Part shown: positions 40,865-53,209 of the stretch, piece after piece | Layout of the letters: each line of letters opens with the position of its first letter | Position numbering within the stretch: position 1 is the first letter of the stretch | Origin: Sphagnum compactum | Lineage: Eukaryota; Bryophyta; Sphagnopsida; Sphagnales | Reading direction: 5' to 3' | DNA length: 64,000 bases | Assembly: GCA_965153455.1 (NCBI GenBank) | Contig: OZ234493.1 | Span: forward strand, 22,186,213 to 22,250,212 | The notes under the pieces: model-generated | What the model saw: the letters and a program-made list of their open reading frames with translations, nothing else | Databases searched by the model: none | Told to the model about the DNA's origin: nothing | Made by a program: the position numbers and the translations under genes

Positions 40865-40930
40865 AAATTGTGTTGGAGTGGAAAAAGTTTTTTCAAGAAC
40901 TAGAGTTCAATTCCCGCACAATCTACTTGA
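40865..40930 (+). mobile_element. tRNA-derived SINE-like unit
   Basis: TGTTGGAGTGG (40871-40881) and GAGTTCAATTCCCGC (40903-40917) match A- and B-box patterns at tRNA-like distance. The flanks are AT-rich, and the element ends are not visible. Confidence 0.45.
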
Positions 40931-43900
40931 ATTTGTTAATATTCATGATTTCTTGCTCTTGTAAGCTAATGTGTAATTGTTAAAACTTTGTGAAATACCA
41001 AAATTTGAAAATTGGGGATGCATATTATTTTTTACAAATCTATAGTTTTAATGTTTGTTTGAAGACTAACTCATTCATAATTGTGAAAGGGGAAAAAAAA
41101 TTTGAATGCATCATCATTTTGACAATTAATTTTTTGACAATTTTGAATACATATCCTTCTCTTTAAACAAAAAATGAATGTGCTATCTTGATATCAAAAG
41201 GTGTTGGATAAAATTGGATAACTAGAAAACACTTCAAACCCTTATCAAACCATTTTGTGGCAACGTAAATAGTCTCCAAATTGCCCTCCTTTTTGGTGAT
41301 ATTCACACCATATTTTCAAGACCCAAAAATCTGAACCATGTTTAATTTGAATTTGGTTATAATCGTATATACTAATTTACAAATGTGTAGGTATTGTTTT
41401 ATGATTATCTAAATTAGCTACCCAGTTTTAAGAAAATACAAATTTTTTGCAAGTAAATTCAAGTTAATAGGAACCAATATTAGATGTGTAATCACTAGTT
41501 GCATTTTTGTTAAAACGAGTCAAAGGTGCCCACTTGGAGTGGGTCCTTATACGGAGTGGATAGTCTAGTGAAGGTGATATGGCCAAATATGATTGGTCAT
41601 TAAGAAAATAAAAAATTGAAATCACGATTCACATGTTGACACAAATGTTTTTAATATTCGTATGACTTGAAAATATGTTACATTATATGGTTCTATGTAA
41701 AGGTGAATGAAAATAAATTGCCATAAATGCATCATTGAAGAGAATTGAAGATCTTCAAGGAATCCATTAATCAATAAAAGATGGTCTTACACTACATTAA
41801 ACGTGATTTTGGGTATTCCATACCCATTAGATCAATTTGAACTTTTCCTTGAATGATCCCCTAATACATTAAAAATATTTTTGTACAAGTTCATCCAGAA
41901 TTTCAACACAACTAATCTTCAATTTAAAAAAATGAAACAATTGAACAATTGTTATGAAAGGAATGACTCCTAATAGAAATAATGCACCCCACTGCTTAGG
42001 TTTACATCATCAAAATCATGTATTAATTTGAAGTATCATGAATGTTTCATGAATTTATATAACAATGTTTTGAATAGTTCAATGTGATATTTTGATATAT
42101 TTGAGAGTAATTTAATGAATATAAAATATTTGTTTTTTAAAGCACTATAATTAATGAGTGTTTAAGAAAACTAGATTTAAACATTATTTAAACATTGTTT
42201 ACTTGATCTCAAGGTGCCTCATCAACATGTTAGGATTTAAAAGGACTCTCAATAAATGAATTTGAATTTACCTTTCCCACCACTTCCAAAATTAGAAAAT
42301 GAGGCTTAAAACTTTGGAGCCTTTTTGAAAAAGGGCTGCAATAGGGTTCTAGTTCATGTTCCAATGGGAGACCCCCTTTGGTCTTCATGGCATGGTTCTC
42401 TGAAAGAATGTAGGTTACCCAAGACCAAAAGTGAAATCAACCCAAAACTTGGAATTAAACAATTGGTGATTATTAATGTTGGGCAATTTTGGCATTTTCA
42501 ACATAAATTCCAATTTATGTTCTCCAATTAAACATGGGCAATGTTCTAGTTCTAGGTGGAATTTTGCTTTTTATTAGAAGGTGGATTTAGTTTGGGTTTG
42601 GGTTCTCAAATGCTAGGTGGTTTTGGATCTGATTTTTTTTCATTAAAAAAGTTTGATTAGTTCATGGTTAATAGTAGAGTTTGGATAGGTTCCAATTAGT
42701 CCTTGGTTATTTTGAAACTCAAAATGAAAGGAGCCATTTGAGCACCAACAACAAAATGAAACAAAATAAAAAAGACATGAACGACCCAAAAGAGAGGAGT
42801 GACTTGAACACTACTGGAAAAAAGAAAAAAGACATTCAAACAAGTTAAAAATAAAAAAGGAAGCTTAAACATGGAAAGAGGAAGGAGATGGATGGTCAAG
42901 AGATAGGGTCATGATTGAAAAAAATGTGCAAAAAAAAAAAGGATGATAGGACAAAGGGGTGTTACTTATGACACACCCTAAATTTTAAGAAGAATGAGAA
43001 CTTGAATTAAACAAAAAGTTTGGTTTGGTTTAATTTTGGATTAAAACCCAAATTGAAACTAGTTGTTTGATTCTAGATTTTTAAGATGAAAATGAAATCG
43101 GGTTTTAAATCCTCACCCAATTTTGCTTTATGTGTGCTCGCTCATACTATTTCAAGTGTGAGATGATTCCAAACTTGTGGGTAGGTTCAGGTTTAGGGTT
43201 ATTGGAATTGGATCTAAAACCACCAATTCTTATTTGGGAAAGTCGATACATGCTAAATGAACATTGGTAATTGCCCAAGTGGATGGTAATTCAAGTCTTC
43301 AAACTTAGTGCTCATTCTTTTAACTTCCCACCAATGTTTTAAATGATGAAAGTTTTAGAAAAGTCCAAATGGCATGATGATGCACTAAAGGAATGTCCCT
43401 ACATTTTACCTTGCACATACTAAACATCTTGATGATTACAAATGTTTGATGCCTTTAGTTTGCACTTCACACCTTTTGACTTGGAACAACATAGGTACTT
43501 TTTATAAGAGCCCTTATTTCAAACACAAAAAAATTAGTGCTTTTGATGGCTAATTTAAAATAGACTTGGGGAGGTAGGTTTGGGTTATGCATGAGAGTCA
43601 ACTTTGAAATAGTGAAAATTTTGAAATGAACAAATGTTGTTTTCATCATATTTCTAGAATCTCATCTCGTTCAAAGGCACCTTTAAACTCTTCCAACTCT
43701 TCTTCTAGATCAATATCAACAAAGGATATATCTCAATATTTAGGGATTGTCACCGTCAACTTTCTTGTTATCATTGACACAACAGAATCCCAGCACAATG
43801 AATTTCTATTATCACCTTTCCATTCATTTCTTTGAATATGCAATCTTTCAAGATTAAATTTTATCCTTTCCTTTTCATTTTTCAGTAATCTACTTCCTTT

Positions 43901-44749
43901 TGTTTGTTGACTTGGGATTCTTCTTAGATTGGGTTTTCATCCATTTTAACTTCAATCATGAAAATTTCGAACATTGGTTTATTTTCATTTTCACTAAATT
44001 ATTCCATCTTGCTTAGCAAAAAACCCAAACAAATGTATTGCATCACATTAAAATTTGACAAATATTTTAAGAAATCCTATAAGATAAATGCATGCCAACA
44101 TTCATAAACATTTACATAAACATACTATCATTCATTTTTCCTTTTCTTCTCTATCATAATGTAATAATGTTATGCAAAGGGAACTAAGTGTAAGATGATG
44201 CAAAATTGATGTAAATATTAAGAGAAGAACAAATCATCTATTAGCTTAAATCTTGACAATCCTTGAAACGCAGAGCCCATCTAAAGCTAGACCTATCAAA
44301 GAGCACATCATGAGTGGTTTGAGGGAAACAAGTATTAATCTTACATTTTTGGATTTTATTAGTAACCACCTCATCAGGCGAGTAGGGAGTTTCTTGTAAG
44401 CTTATCCAAGCATGCTGCACTAGACGTGAGTTTCTTTCATGTAAATCCTACACATCAAAATAAGTAATTAATATTTAAAATAATTAATAACAATAGCAAC
44501 AAATGTAACAATAAAAAGTCCCCTAGAAAAAACCTAGAAAATTAACCCAAAAAAAACCAAATGAATAGCCAAAAAACAAAACAAAAATGAAAATGATCAA
44601 ATCATTTAAAAAAAAAAATGAAGTTAGCACAAAAACCCAAAATAGAAAAAAGCCCAAAAAGCCCAAAAAAGAAAAAAGAAAAAAACTTGAAGTTCTAAGC
44701 TTCAAGCTTGAACTCCAAGGTGATGAGTCGAACCTCTTATGATTTATCA
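40931..44749. other. AT-rich intergenic DNA, no gene seen
   Basis: Repeated but diverged words (GGTTTAGGGTT, TTTGGTTTAATTTTGG) suggest old repeats between 42540 and 43260. No coding motif is seen. Confidence 0.5.
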
Positions 44750-45030
44750 TTTGCACAAGCAAACAAAGGAGGGGAGTAATGTGATAGATCAATCAATAGA
44801 GCCAACATAGAAAAAAAGAAGCTGTGATCTCACACCTAGACAAGAAAACAAAGGAGGGAAGAGTACATGCGTTAGATTAACAAACAGAGCGAGGACCTAG
44901 GAAGGAAATGTGCAAGTAGAGCCAGGAGCACAAGCATGTACTTGAAAGAGCAGCACGAACATTGCCAAAAAAGAAATGTGCAAGGAGAGTGGGAGCCAGG
45001 AAAGAATGTGCAAGAATAGCCATGAATTGA
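44750..45030. repeat. Imperfect direct repeats, AGGAGGGAAG and AATGTGCAAG units
   Basis: AACAAAGGAGGGGAGTAATG near 44762 and AACAAAGGAGGGAAGAGTAC near 44847 form a duplication of about 85 bases. AATGTGCAAG with GAGCCAGGA recurs three times to 45015. No coding is recognised. Confidence 0.55.
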
Positions 45031-45438
45031 GAAAGAATAGAAAAACGATTTAGTAGCCTCAATGCACACAAAACCTTAATCCCCACAACTTCAAAACATT
45101 GGAACAATGGAGAAAAGTGGGGTCCAAATGAAAACTTTTACTAGAAGCCCTTTTATCTATGTGAAGACAAGTTTTCCTTTTTTTTTCACTAGAAATGTCC
45201 ATTGAGGATTTCCCTAAACCTAAAATCCAAAAACATTGGATTCCCATACAAGTGTCTGAAAGACAATGATATCCACCGATCTTCATTGTGAGAACCTGCC
45301 TGAACCCCTGACTGATTCTTGAGATTTTGCATACCCACCCAACACTGGTTTTGAACCTTACCAAGGGGTCTCGGCTTAATGCACCCCCCACTTTGTTGGG
45401 TCCTCCAGAAGCCCAAAAGCTAGATCATGCTCTCCATT

Positions 45439-45592
45439 CACTACTACAAAATGTGGGTGTAGTTCATTAGTCCCCGTTCACTAAACCAGTGAATTCACTT
45501 CTTTTTTACTGGTCCCTGTTCACTACAACCAGTGAATTCACTCAAAATCTAGTGAAATCACTTGGCGTATAGGGACACCTTTTGTTGTAGTG
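45439..45592. mobile_element. CACTA-type miniature element with 3-base target duplication
   Basis: The 154-base element starts CACTACTACAAAATGTGGG and ends, read in reverse, CACTACAACAAAAGGTG. It is flanked by ATT on both sides (45436-45438 and 45593-45595). CACTA ends and a 3-base duplication are the signature of En/Spm-type DNA transposons. Inside are two copies of GTTCACTA...CCAGTGAATTCACT, like the subterminal repeats of that superfamily. It is far too short to encode a transposase, so it would be moved in trans. Confidence 0.72.
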
Positions 45593-46123
45593 ATTCAAGA
45601 AAGTAATGAACCTAATGAAGCTTAAACTGACACAATGATTCCCACAACTCCTCCCAAATGCATGACACAATGGGCCAAAACTAGTCTTTAAGAATGTCCT
45701 TTGGGCTGGAGGGGCAGAGTGTGAAATTGTACCTATACCAGAGTAATGTAGGTATTATTAGGTTCCTGGAAATAGTAGCCTTAGAGCAAGTATGATTTCC
45801 TTTTTGTCTCATTGGCCAACCCACAATATGTGAAATCTCTAGAAGATCTGTTTGGCCATTGAATCCCTTCATGTACCAGGGTAGGTATAAAGATTCAATT
45901 CTTGGAAAATCAGGCAAGATCATCACCACATCAATTAATTGTTTTTGGGTTTTTTCTGACTAGACCCATTGAGGATTATTTAATACCAAACATTGGTTGT
46001 AAGTAAGTACGGTAGTTTTGAAAAGAAAAAATTGAACTCATAATGTAGTTCACAGTAAACAAGTGATGAAACATTCCTCAAAATGTGGGACCAAATGAAC
46101 TCTGCATCATCCTTCAGTGATCT

Positions 46124-46126
<3 letters not shown>

Positions 46127-46156
<30 letters not shown>
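46127..46156. repeat. (CT)n microsatellite
   Basis: A nearly pure CT run of about 30 bases ends in TTTCTCCCTGACCC. On the minus strand it reads GA, similar to the GA tracts near SGR. Confidence 0.9.
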
Positions 46157-46161
<5 letters not shown>

Positions 46162-46685
46162 CCTGACCCAAAGACAAAAAGATAAGGAGACTCAGTACTC
46201 AGTACCTATCTGATTGTCTTACCAGACATCTAATGAAACATACAAGAACTGTTGCTGTTTGTTGGGTCACAGCAGCAACAGCCAAAAATAAATAATATTT
46301 GTGTGGTGAGCAAAAAGAAGGCGCAGCAGAAGCAGAGGCAGCAAACTGATCATCTTTGTGTACCCTTAAATCTCTGTTCTCTAGCTCTCTCTCTACTGGT
46401 TTTTTTAGCATGATCTAGTGGGTTTGCAGTTTTGCAGTAGCATGATGATGCTTTTGAACCTTACTTGTTGCTTGCCATGACTCTGTGCTAGTAGTAGGTG
46501 TGGTCCAGTTTTGTACTTTGCATTCACAATATAGGCCGGGAATTTGTTGTTGAGACAGTTGTTGTTCACAAATTTGTTTTGAGCCTTATTATTGGATGTT
46601 TTAGTAGCTTGTCAAGTCATTGATCACTTTCCCATCTGTGATCATTTGTCAGGGGGTTTATTAGCTTGATTGTTGTGATCCATAG

Positions 46686-47330
46686 ATGAAGGAATCAGCT
46701 GTGGGATCGATTTCAAAACCACCCACAAACAAACAGAAACCCAGAAGAGAATTATCAACCCAGAATTAGGTTTGCCCCTGTCATCAGTTCCAGACTAAAT
46801 GCATATTTGGGCTAGACTTATTTGGCATCATCGATTGGCATTTCTGGTAGTATTTTCAGCTTGACCTCCAGCCTTTGTCTATTGAACTTTGTAGAGCCCC
46901 CACCCCCTCCCCCCAGTCTGCAACGCACTCAGGAAGACCATGTAAAAGTTGCTGCTGCCACAACAAGTAACTGTTTATTGCAGAGTGATGGTCTGAGTCC
47001 ACCAAAAGCACCTCTTGATGGAAGGGGCAGACCAGTGGGGAGCAGAAAACAAGCAGGAAAAGCAAGAACTGCACTATCTACCCAAAAAAAACATTTGCAA
47101 GATTTTCATCCCATATCCAACAATATGTGCATCAAATCCAGTTCCCTGCATTGATCCTAGTCTGGCAGACTTGGAGATTGCAAAGGATGTCCTTCAATTC
47201 ACTAGGCATTTGGGGCTGCTTGGGATTGACCTTTGGTTTTGCTGCATAGATCCCATCTGCAACCAAGAGGAAAACATCAGGGCTGGGAATGATAGGGGAT
47301 ATAGTATATTCTTTAGAGTTTAGGGTTTAA
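46686..47330 (+). other. Possible unrecognised exons with an AT-hook-like motif
   Basis: After an acceptor-like TTGCAG near 46983 one frame reads SDGLSPPKAPLDGRGRPVGS followed by basic residues. RGRP inside basic sequence is the core of AT-hook DNA-binding motifs. Another frame from 47120 reads PCIDPSLADLEIAKDVLQFT. An ATG at 46686 begins a 28-codon frame (MKESAVGSISKPPTN) that stops at an acceptor-poor site. No complete gene can be assembled, and the fragments may be a pseudogene. Confidence 0.25.
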
Positions 47331-49487
47331 GAGGTTTAGAGTGTTTTGCTCTTGCCATGGGTTTTACATCTCTTGGCAGTTTTGGAAACTTGCATTTGCA
47401 TAAAAGTTAGTCAATTGCCTAATGGAACAAGGAGATTTGGTCTGGTATCAACTTTTGAACAACATACGGGCGTGGTCCTGGTATTGGGTGCTAACTTTCA
47501 TAGCAGCCTGGTCCTGGGCTTGGATCCTAGACTAAGTTTTGGCTGGTATGAAGCATGCAGATACTATTTACCTGGTATTGAAATTGCTATAAAACTGGTA
47601 CAAAGCTGGTGTTCTCTCATGTCCATACATGTACCTGGTTTAGGGTCATACCGGCCTTCAGGTAGGGTCCTTGCTATGAGTATTGATACCAGTGTTGATT
47701 GAGACCAGGTACAGGCGAATATATCAGACTGGAACACTGGTATAAAACCACTTCTTGTATGCCTTAATATTTGCAAGGAATTCTTCTACAGGTTGGTAAT
47801 TAATTTGTTGGCTGATGGGATAGTTGTGTTATCACCTTATCAGTAGTTGTTGGTGTATGAAGTTTGTTGTTCCTTTGTAAACATCTTGCAGCGCTAGTCT
47901 TACTCTAATGTTGTGCTTCTAGGTCTTGTTGAACACCTGGAGGTCATCTTTTCTTTCTTGAGAGGCTTTTCTCCTCCACAATGCAAAATCTTTATACCAT
48001 CTGTATTTAGGGGGGAAGAGGGCGGGAACAAGTCAGATCCGAAATTGACATGAGTGATCAGAATCCTGCAGTGAGATCAGTCAAAGTGAAGAAAGACTGT
48101 GAAGAGAACCAGTTTTGAAAACAACCTCCAGTCCTTTAGCTTAATATGAGTTCAGCTGAAGGAAGAGGAAGAATTCAACCCTGACCTTACACAATCATGA
48201 GAACCTCCCTCCCTCTCAAGAAAAGAAATTATTGTTGCACTTCTGTGTCCTCTTTGGTGCTGTACTGCATTCCATTGCATGAAATGTTAAACTTTGAGGA
48301 AAGAGTGGCACTTTCGCATCAACAACATGCAAGGATGCTTTTCATAAATCCTGTGTGTGAATGCTTTCTGCTTTCATATGAACCCATGGTCCTTTTGTCA
48401 CACAAATTGTCCAACAATTGCACTAAGTTGCACTGCGTTATTTATTTCAATTACTTGACTTCTCTGTTGATCTGGTGCAATGCCATTGGGAAGAACCATT
48501 GTAACTGGAAACAAGGCAAAGCTAAGTCAGTATTTAATCAATTTAACTGTCTGGGAAAACCTGTGATTATTTGGTAAAGTCCGACATGACACCATCTTGG
48601 CTTTGCACCAAATGGATTTGTAGACCAATGTACTATAACTGTGTCAACAAGCTCAAATTTCAAAGTGAAGTCCATGGTACAAAAATATTTGCTGCCAAAT
48701 TCCTGATTGGAACACATACACAATATTGGCAAGTTCATGTAGCCTGGTGAACCTGCTATTTATGCCAGGGAATGCACCCTCCGTGGCTAATTCTACCAGG
48801 CTTGGAGCCACCATGCACACTTCCACACCATAGAAGCAAGTCTGTCTATCATGTTTATTGTAAGGATGTGAATGGTGGGAAGGTAAGCAAATGTAAACTA
48901 TCGATTTTTGACTCTTGGAGCAGGCAAATGTTCATATGGCAGCCTAGCTAGGCTCCAGACCAAACCAAACTTTTGTCACCAAAAAAGTAGGGAGCAGATG
49001 AGGAGTTGATTTCCTCAACCACCTATGTTCTCGTAGACATCAAAAACCTTAATCATGTGTAAGCATAAAATGGATCAACAAGAAACAAAATCACAACAAC
49101 AGTTTATTTCTGCTTTACTGCATAGCCTTATGCAGGCCCATGACACTCCTAAACACATGTATGAGCATAAATCTTAATTTATAGGCAGTTGATGGATCAG
49201 AACGCTCCAGATTTACTCTCATGAGCTCTCAGGTCTTCATCATGGCATTATCATAATGTGGACTCCCAATACCAACAGTTTGTCTTTCAGCATAGTTCCC
49301 CACAAAGAAATTGTCAACTCCAGCACTCATTCCCACAACAAATTGTTTTCTCAAAAACCCATAACCCAAGAAGTTATGTTCATGCTGGTTTCTAATATGT
49401 TGCAGCCCACTACTCACATGCCTTTCCCTAGTCATGCAGCCACAGATATTGAATTACCATGATATGCACAGTAATCCCACTAAGTTC

Positions 49488-50304
49488 TCACTTGGCAAAA
49501 ACTTCCCAGTCACCGTTCCACATCACACTATTTTTGAAAATAGCATATAGACTCTCTCTAATGTACCTGCAAAATGAAGAGCAATTCATGCAGGAAAGTT
49601 TGTTAAAAAAATGATCATGTTCTTCTCCACATTTTTCGCAAATATTGACCAAAACAAAACAAAAGATGGGAGGAAGATCTTTTGATGTGCAAAACTTGCT
49701 AACTTGTGTCATAATACAGAATCCCATGCTAGTGGAACAAGAAAAAAGACTCTGGAAAAAATGAGACAAGTTTTCACTCCACAACATTTTGTCTCCCTTC
49801 TTATCAAATTCTAATAGACAGCACCTTATAGTGAAATCTAGAAAGACTGGTTTAGATGAGGCGCAATCCGACAAGGAAGCTGGCTCCAAGCCTGCAGGTC
49901 TAATTTCATGCAAAACCTCATGTGTCAATTCAGTGAGGCAATCCTCCAGCGTTGCTTGAGGCAAATTATTGTCCTTTGCAAAGAAATTCTCTTAACAGTT
50001 CTGAGGTTTGAGTTTCTGAGTCAAAAATGAATAACTTAAATCTCTTTTAGAAACATTTTTGTAGCTGAATTGCTTGAGAAACTAACTGTGCTTTGTCAAG
50101 AGGAAGAGGGACAATACTTGTTGTGACGCAATAATTTTCCTTGCAAAGCTTGGGAAGAAGGATCCATTGTCTAGATATTAAGATCCATTGCTTGGAAAAA
50201 TGTTGAGTTCCCACCAATCTATCTAGATCTGTAAAATGCTTCCCATTACTTGATGTGGTTTCTCCAGAGCTTTTTCTTGGAGATCCAAAGTGGCCATCAT
50301 TCAT
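49488..50304 (-). other. Possible unrecognised minus-strand exons
   Basis: Two open stretches, 50304-50047 (86 codons) and 49964-49488 (159 codons), have more protein-like composition than their AT-rich surroundings. An acceptor-like TTTGCAG lies just before a short tail at about 49566 reading YIRESLYAIFKNSVMWNGDW and a stop. I do not recognise any domain. It could be part of a real gene, a pseudogene or chance; no joined model could be built with confidence. Confidence 0.3.
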
Positions 50305-50663
50305 TCATAGAAAGATGTAGTAAAAGTGGTGATCACCTGTAGGAAGATTTAGCCAAATCTGGCTATAAACTCAGAAATAAAGCACAAATCTTTTAATAAA
50401 GCCTTTCATATATTTTTGGCTACACGATGAAAAAACCAAATATTTGAATCTTGAGATTTTTAACCTCCAAAATCACTTCTTTTTGGCAAAATTTTAGTTT
50501 TTGTATTCTGCTGAAAATTTGCCAGTAAACAGAAAAAGCTGCTATTCATTGCCCTGCCCTGGTTAATATGTCAGAGCCTGCCCAGAAACATAAGAGCTGA
50601 CCCCTAAACACATAAGATTCTGCCCAGAGACGGAAATGACCTTTGGTGTCAGGAGGGAATCTG

Positions 50664-51057
50664 TGGCCACAAGTGAACCAGCACCCACCAGTGCACCATG
50701 AAGGATGAATGGTAAGTGGTCAGGAAACAGTTTTCTGTTGGGTTTCAGTTCCCTAACTAACTAACCATGGTGGTTAGCTCAGTTGTGTTTTTTTCCTACG
50801 TACCTACCTCCTAACAACTCACAAGCAGGTTGTAAGTAGGTAGTAAACGAAAAAAGCCCATTTCCTATGTATAAACCATCTAGTTACTTTGTAGTTACTT
50901 ATTTTCCTACCTATCTACCTATATATGAGACCTATTTCCTACAGAAATGGTTACCAAGGTGAAACAAAAGATTAACTCAGTTGAGGTACATCCACAACTT
51001 GAATAATAACGGGCATCCGGTGGATGATGCACTGGTGGGTGCTTGGTTCACTGTGGC
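50664..51057. mobile_element. Miniature inverted-repeat element, family 1, best copy
   Basis: About 394 bases bounded by inverted repeats of about 33 bases. The left end reads GCCACAAGTGAACCAGCACC and continues with CACCAGTGCACCAT; the right end in reverse reads GCCACAGTGAACCAAGCACC with the same continuation. The interior has TAACCATGGTGGTTAGC and a CCTAC-rich stretch, and no open frame. Related copies lie near 13.07, 17.15, 17.68 and 33.36 kb. No clean target duplication was found, so the superfamily is unknown. Confidence 0.75.
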
Positions 51058-52718
51058 TGTTGTAAGTGTGCATCAAACATGCCACAATTTCAGCCCATAT
51101 CAGGCACATTGCACATTTTTGATTAAAAAAAATTCTTGTCTGAGTTTTCTTTTAGCACGAGACATTTAAATGCAATACAACATAAAAATTGCTCGCAATT
51201 TTGGCTAAATTTGAAGCTGACCATTAAATGTGTGAAAATTTCTTTGTTAATGCCCATCATATGAATGGGGGGCGAGGGGTTTAGGGTTTAGGGTTATGAC
51301 CTAAAGGGATGACAATGACACCTTATTTTGCACTGACATAATTTTTCGTAAAAATGTAAGTGAATGAATCCCTTGTGTTTCCAACCATTCAGCTTACAAC
51401 AAGCATGAAATGAATGGTCTTCTCTTGATGTAGTGCGTTGTTAATGTAGCGTGTTGTGTTAACAAGAATTCACGTGCATACATCATGTGCGTAAACAGCA
51501 ACAAACAATTTGTTGACATTTTTTCTGTTACAAATTTACTCAAAGTGACAAAAAAAATTCTGGCTTTGACACAATCACCAATCTCCCACCACCCATTTGT
51601 CCACATGCAACCTAGCCAAACTGTTTTGGTACCGCTTCGTAGGTCTTTGCACTAAATTGAGCGCTTCAAGTAGTTGCAAAGGTAGTTGCATCCGATTAGC
51701 CCGGTAGGACCATATTCCACCTAGGAAGATACAAGGGTGTCAAGCCTGGTAAGGCGCCATGTCATCCCTTTAGGTCATAAGGGTCCCTTTAGTTGATCCA
51801 CGGTTGTTTCACCTCACAAGTGGAACCAGCATCTGACATCATCTCCCACTTTAAAAATACCCTTGAACAGTATCTGCATACGACGCCAAAATGGAATCCA
51901 CATATGGACCACCTGTCCCACTTAAGAAAAAAAACAGAGAAAAGTAGCTGAATAGAACACGAAAGACTGGTTATTGTGCTGAACTTTACTGCAATAAAAT
52001 ATTACAATAAAATGAGAGGTACAATGAAAGGACACAAGTGGTATCAATCAACTCCAAGTTTTGCTAGTGAAGACATACAACAAAAAAAATAATCAAACTA
52101 TCAACAGCTAAGTAACAGGGGAGTACAGAAAATGTGCAGATAATGTGCATGGGGTGGAAATGAAGAGGTGGTCAAGTGAAGAGGTGGTCAGTTCCACTGC
52201 CGCCACGTACAACTTGTTGGTTATAAAGGCTAGATGAAAAAAATGTTTGGTTGATCATACCAAAAGATTGGACATGATGATAAAAACAAACTCCAAATGA
52301 CCAATGACTAGATGAAAAGGTTGTAAAAAAGTCATACCTAGAATAACAGCCAGGGATTCATCGCCATGGCAGCATGCTCATCATGTGTGCACCAGATGTC
52401 CAACTGCACAAGAAACAGCCTGCAGGTCTAACCCAACTCTTGTGCTCATTGGGCTGTCTAGAGGGGGCAATTTTGTGGTCTTCTCAAACGGTGATTGGAT
52501 TGTATCAAGCTCAATGACAATCTACATGGATACACCCATGAACACATGTTATCATGAAGACCATGTGAACACCCACACAGTCACAGAGTGACACCCCCAG
52601 TTATTGTGCAAAATACAACCAACCAAGCATTAGCATCAATGATCGAAGAACAACTAAACTTCATACTCTGTCAGCACAGTAAAAGTCAGACAAAAGGCAT
52701 GCACAGATGCATTGAACA
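51058..52718. other. Intergenic DNA upstream of SGR
   Basis: 51640-51900 is richer in G+C and contains TTAGCCCGGTAGGACC and TAAGGGTCCC. It does not fold as a tRNA and shows no open frame. Nothing else is recognised. Confidence 0.5.
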
Positions 52719-52756
52719 GGGAGGGAGGAGGGAGGGAGGGAGGCAGGGAGGAAGGG
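52719..52756 (+). other. G-rich tract able to form a G-quadruplex
   Basis: Six GGG runs separated by one to four bases (GGGAGGGAGGAGGGAGGG and onward) fit the four-tract quadruplex rule with short loops on the + strand. It lies about 1.15 kb upstream of the SGR start codon. Folding and any effect on expression are inference; it may simply be a GGGA microsatellite. Confidence 0.7.
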
Positions 52757-53202
52757 TTTCATGTCTAGCAAATAGTCTTTGCCTACGACAAAGGCTTCCA
52801 GGGTGTTAAAGGTACCAATAAGGTAAGTACTTGTGGACAGCATCAGGCATCCAGATTCCATAACTGTAAGGTAAATGAACACAGAAAAATAAAATTTTCT
52901 TAACCCTGAAACCTAAACTTGCAAACAAACAAACACTTGTCACTGCATCAATTTTAGTTATAGTTAGAAAGCCCCCTCCCTTCCCCACGCTTACGAAACC
53001 ACCTAGGTGACTTTCGTGTGTGCACTTCCTTCCTTGTGCACAAGCAAGCTAACACCTGGAGGCAGGTGGAGGTGGTGTGGAGATTGATGATGACGATGAT
53101 GCTGATGAGTACAAGTGAAGGAATGGGAAGTTGCAGTATACTTACTGGGTAGTTGAACGGAGAATTAGGCACGAATTAGGGGGGGAGCGCGTGAATGGAA
53201 GA

Positions 53203-53209
53203 ACGTGGC
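53203..53209 (+). promoter_or_regulatory. ABRE-like ACGTGGC element upstream of SGR
   Basis: ACGTGGC lies about 680 bases upstream of the SGR start codon. This matches the core of abscisic-acid response elements bound by ABF/ABI5-type bZIP factors, which are known activators of SGR genes in angiosperms. A second ACGT core occurs near 53363. The match is short and could be chance; no transcription start could be fixed, so it may lie in the promoter or in the leader. Confidence 0.3.

Noticed and set aside
48197-48577. 126-codon frame on +
   Set aside because: No known motif and no convincing splice or start context, though its composition is not extreme.
51660-51860. Possible tRNA or organelle-derived segment
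   Set aside because: No cloverleaf, no matching arms, no recognised organelle gene sequence.
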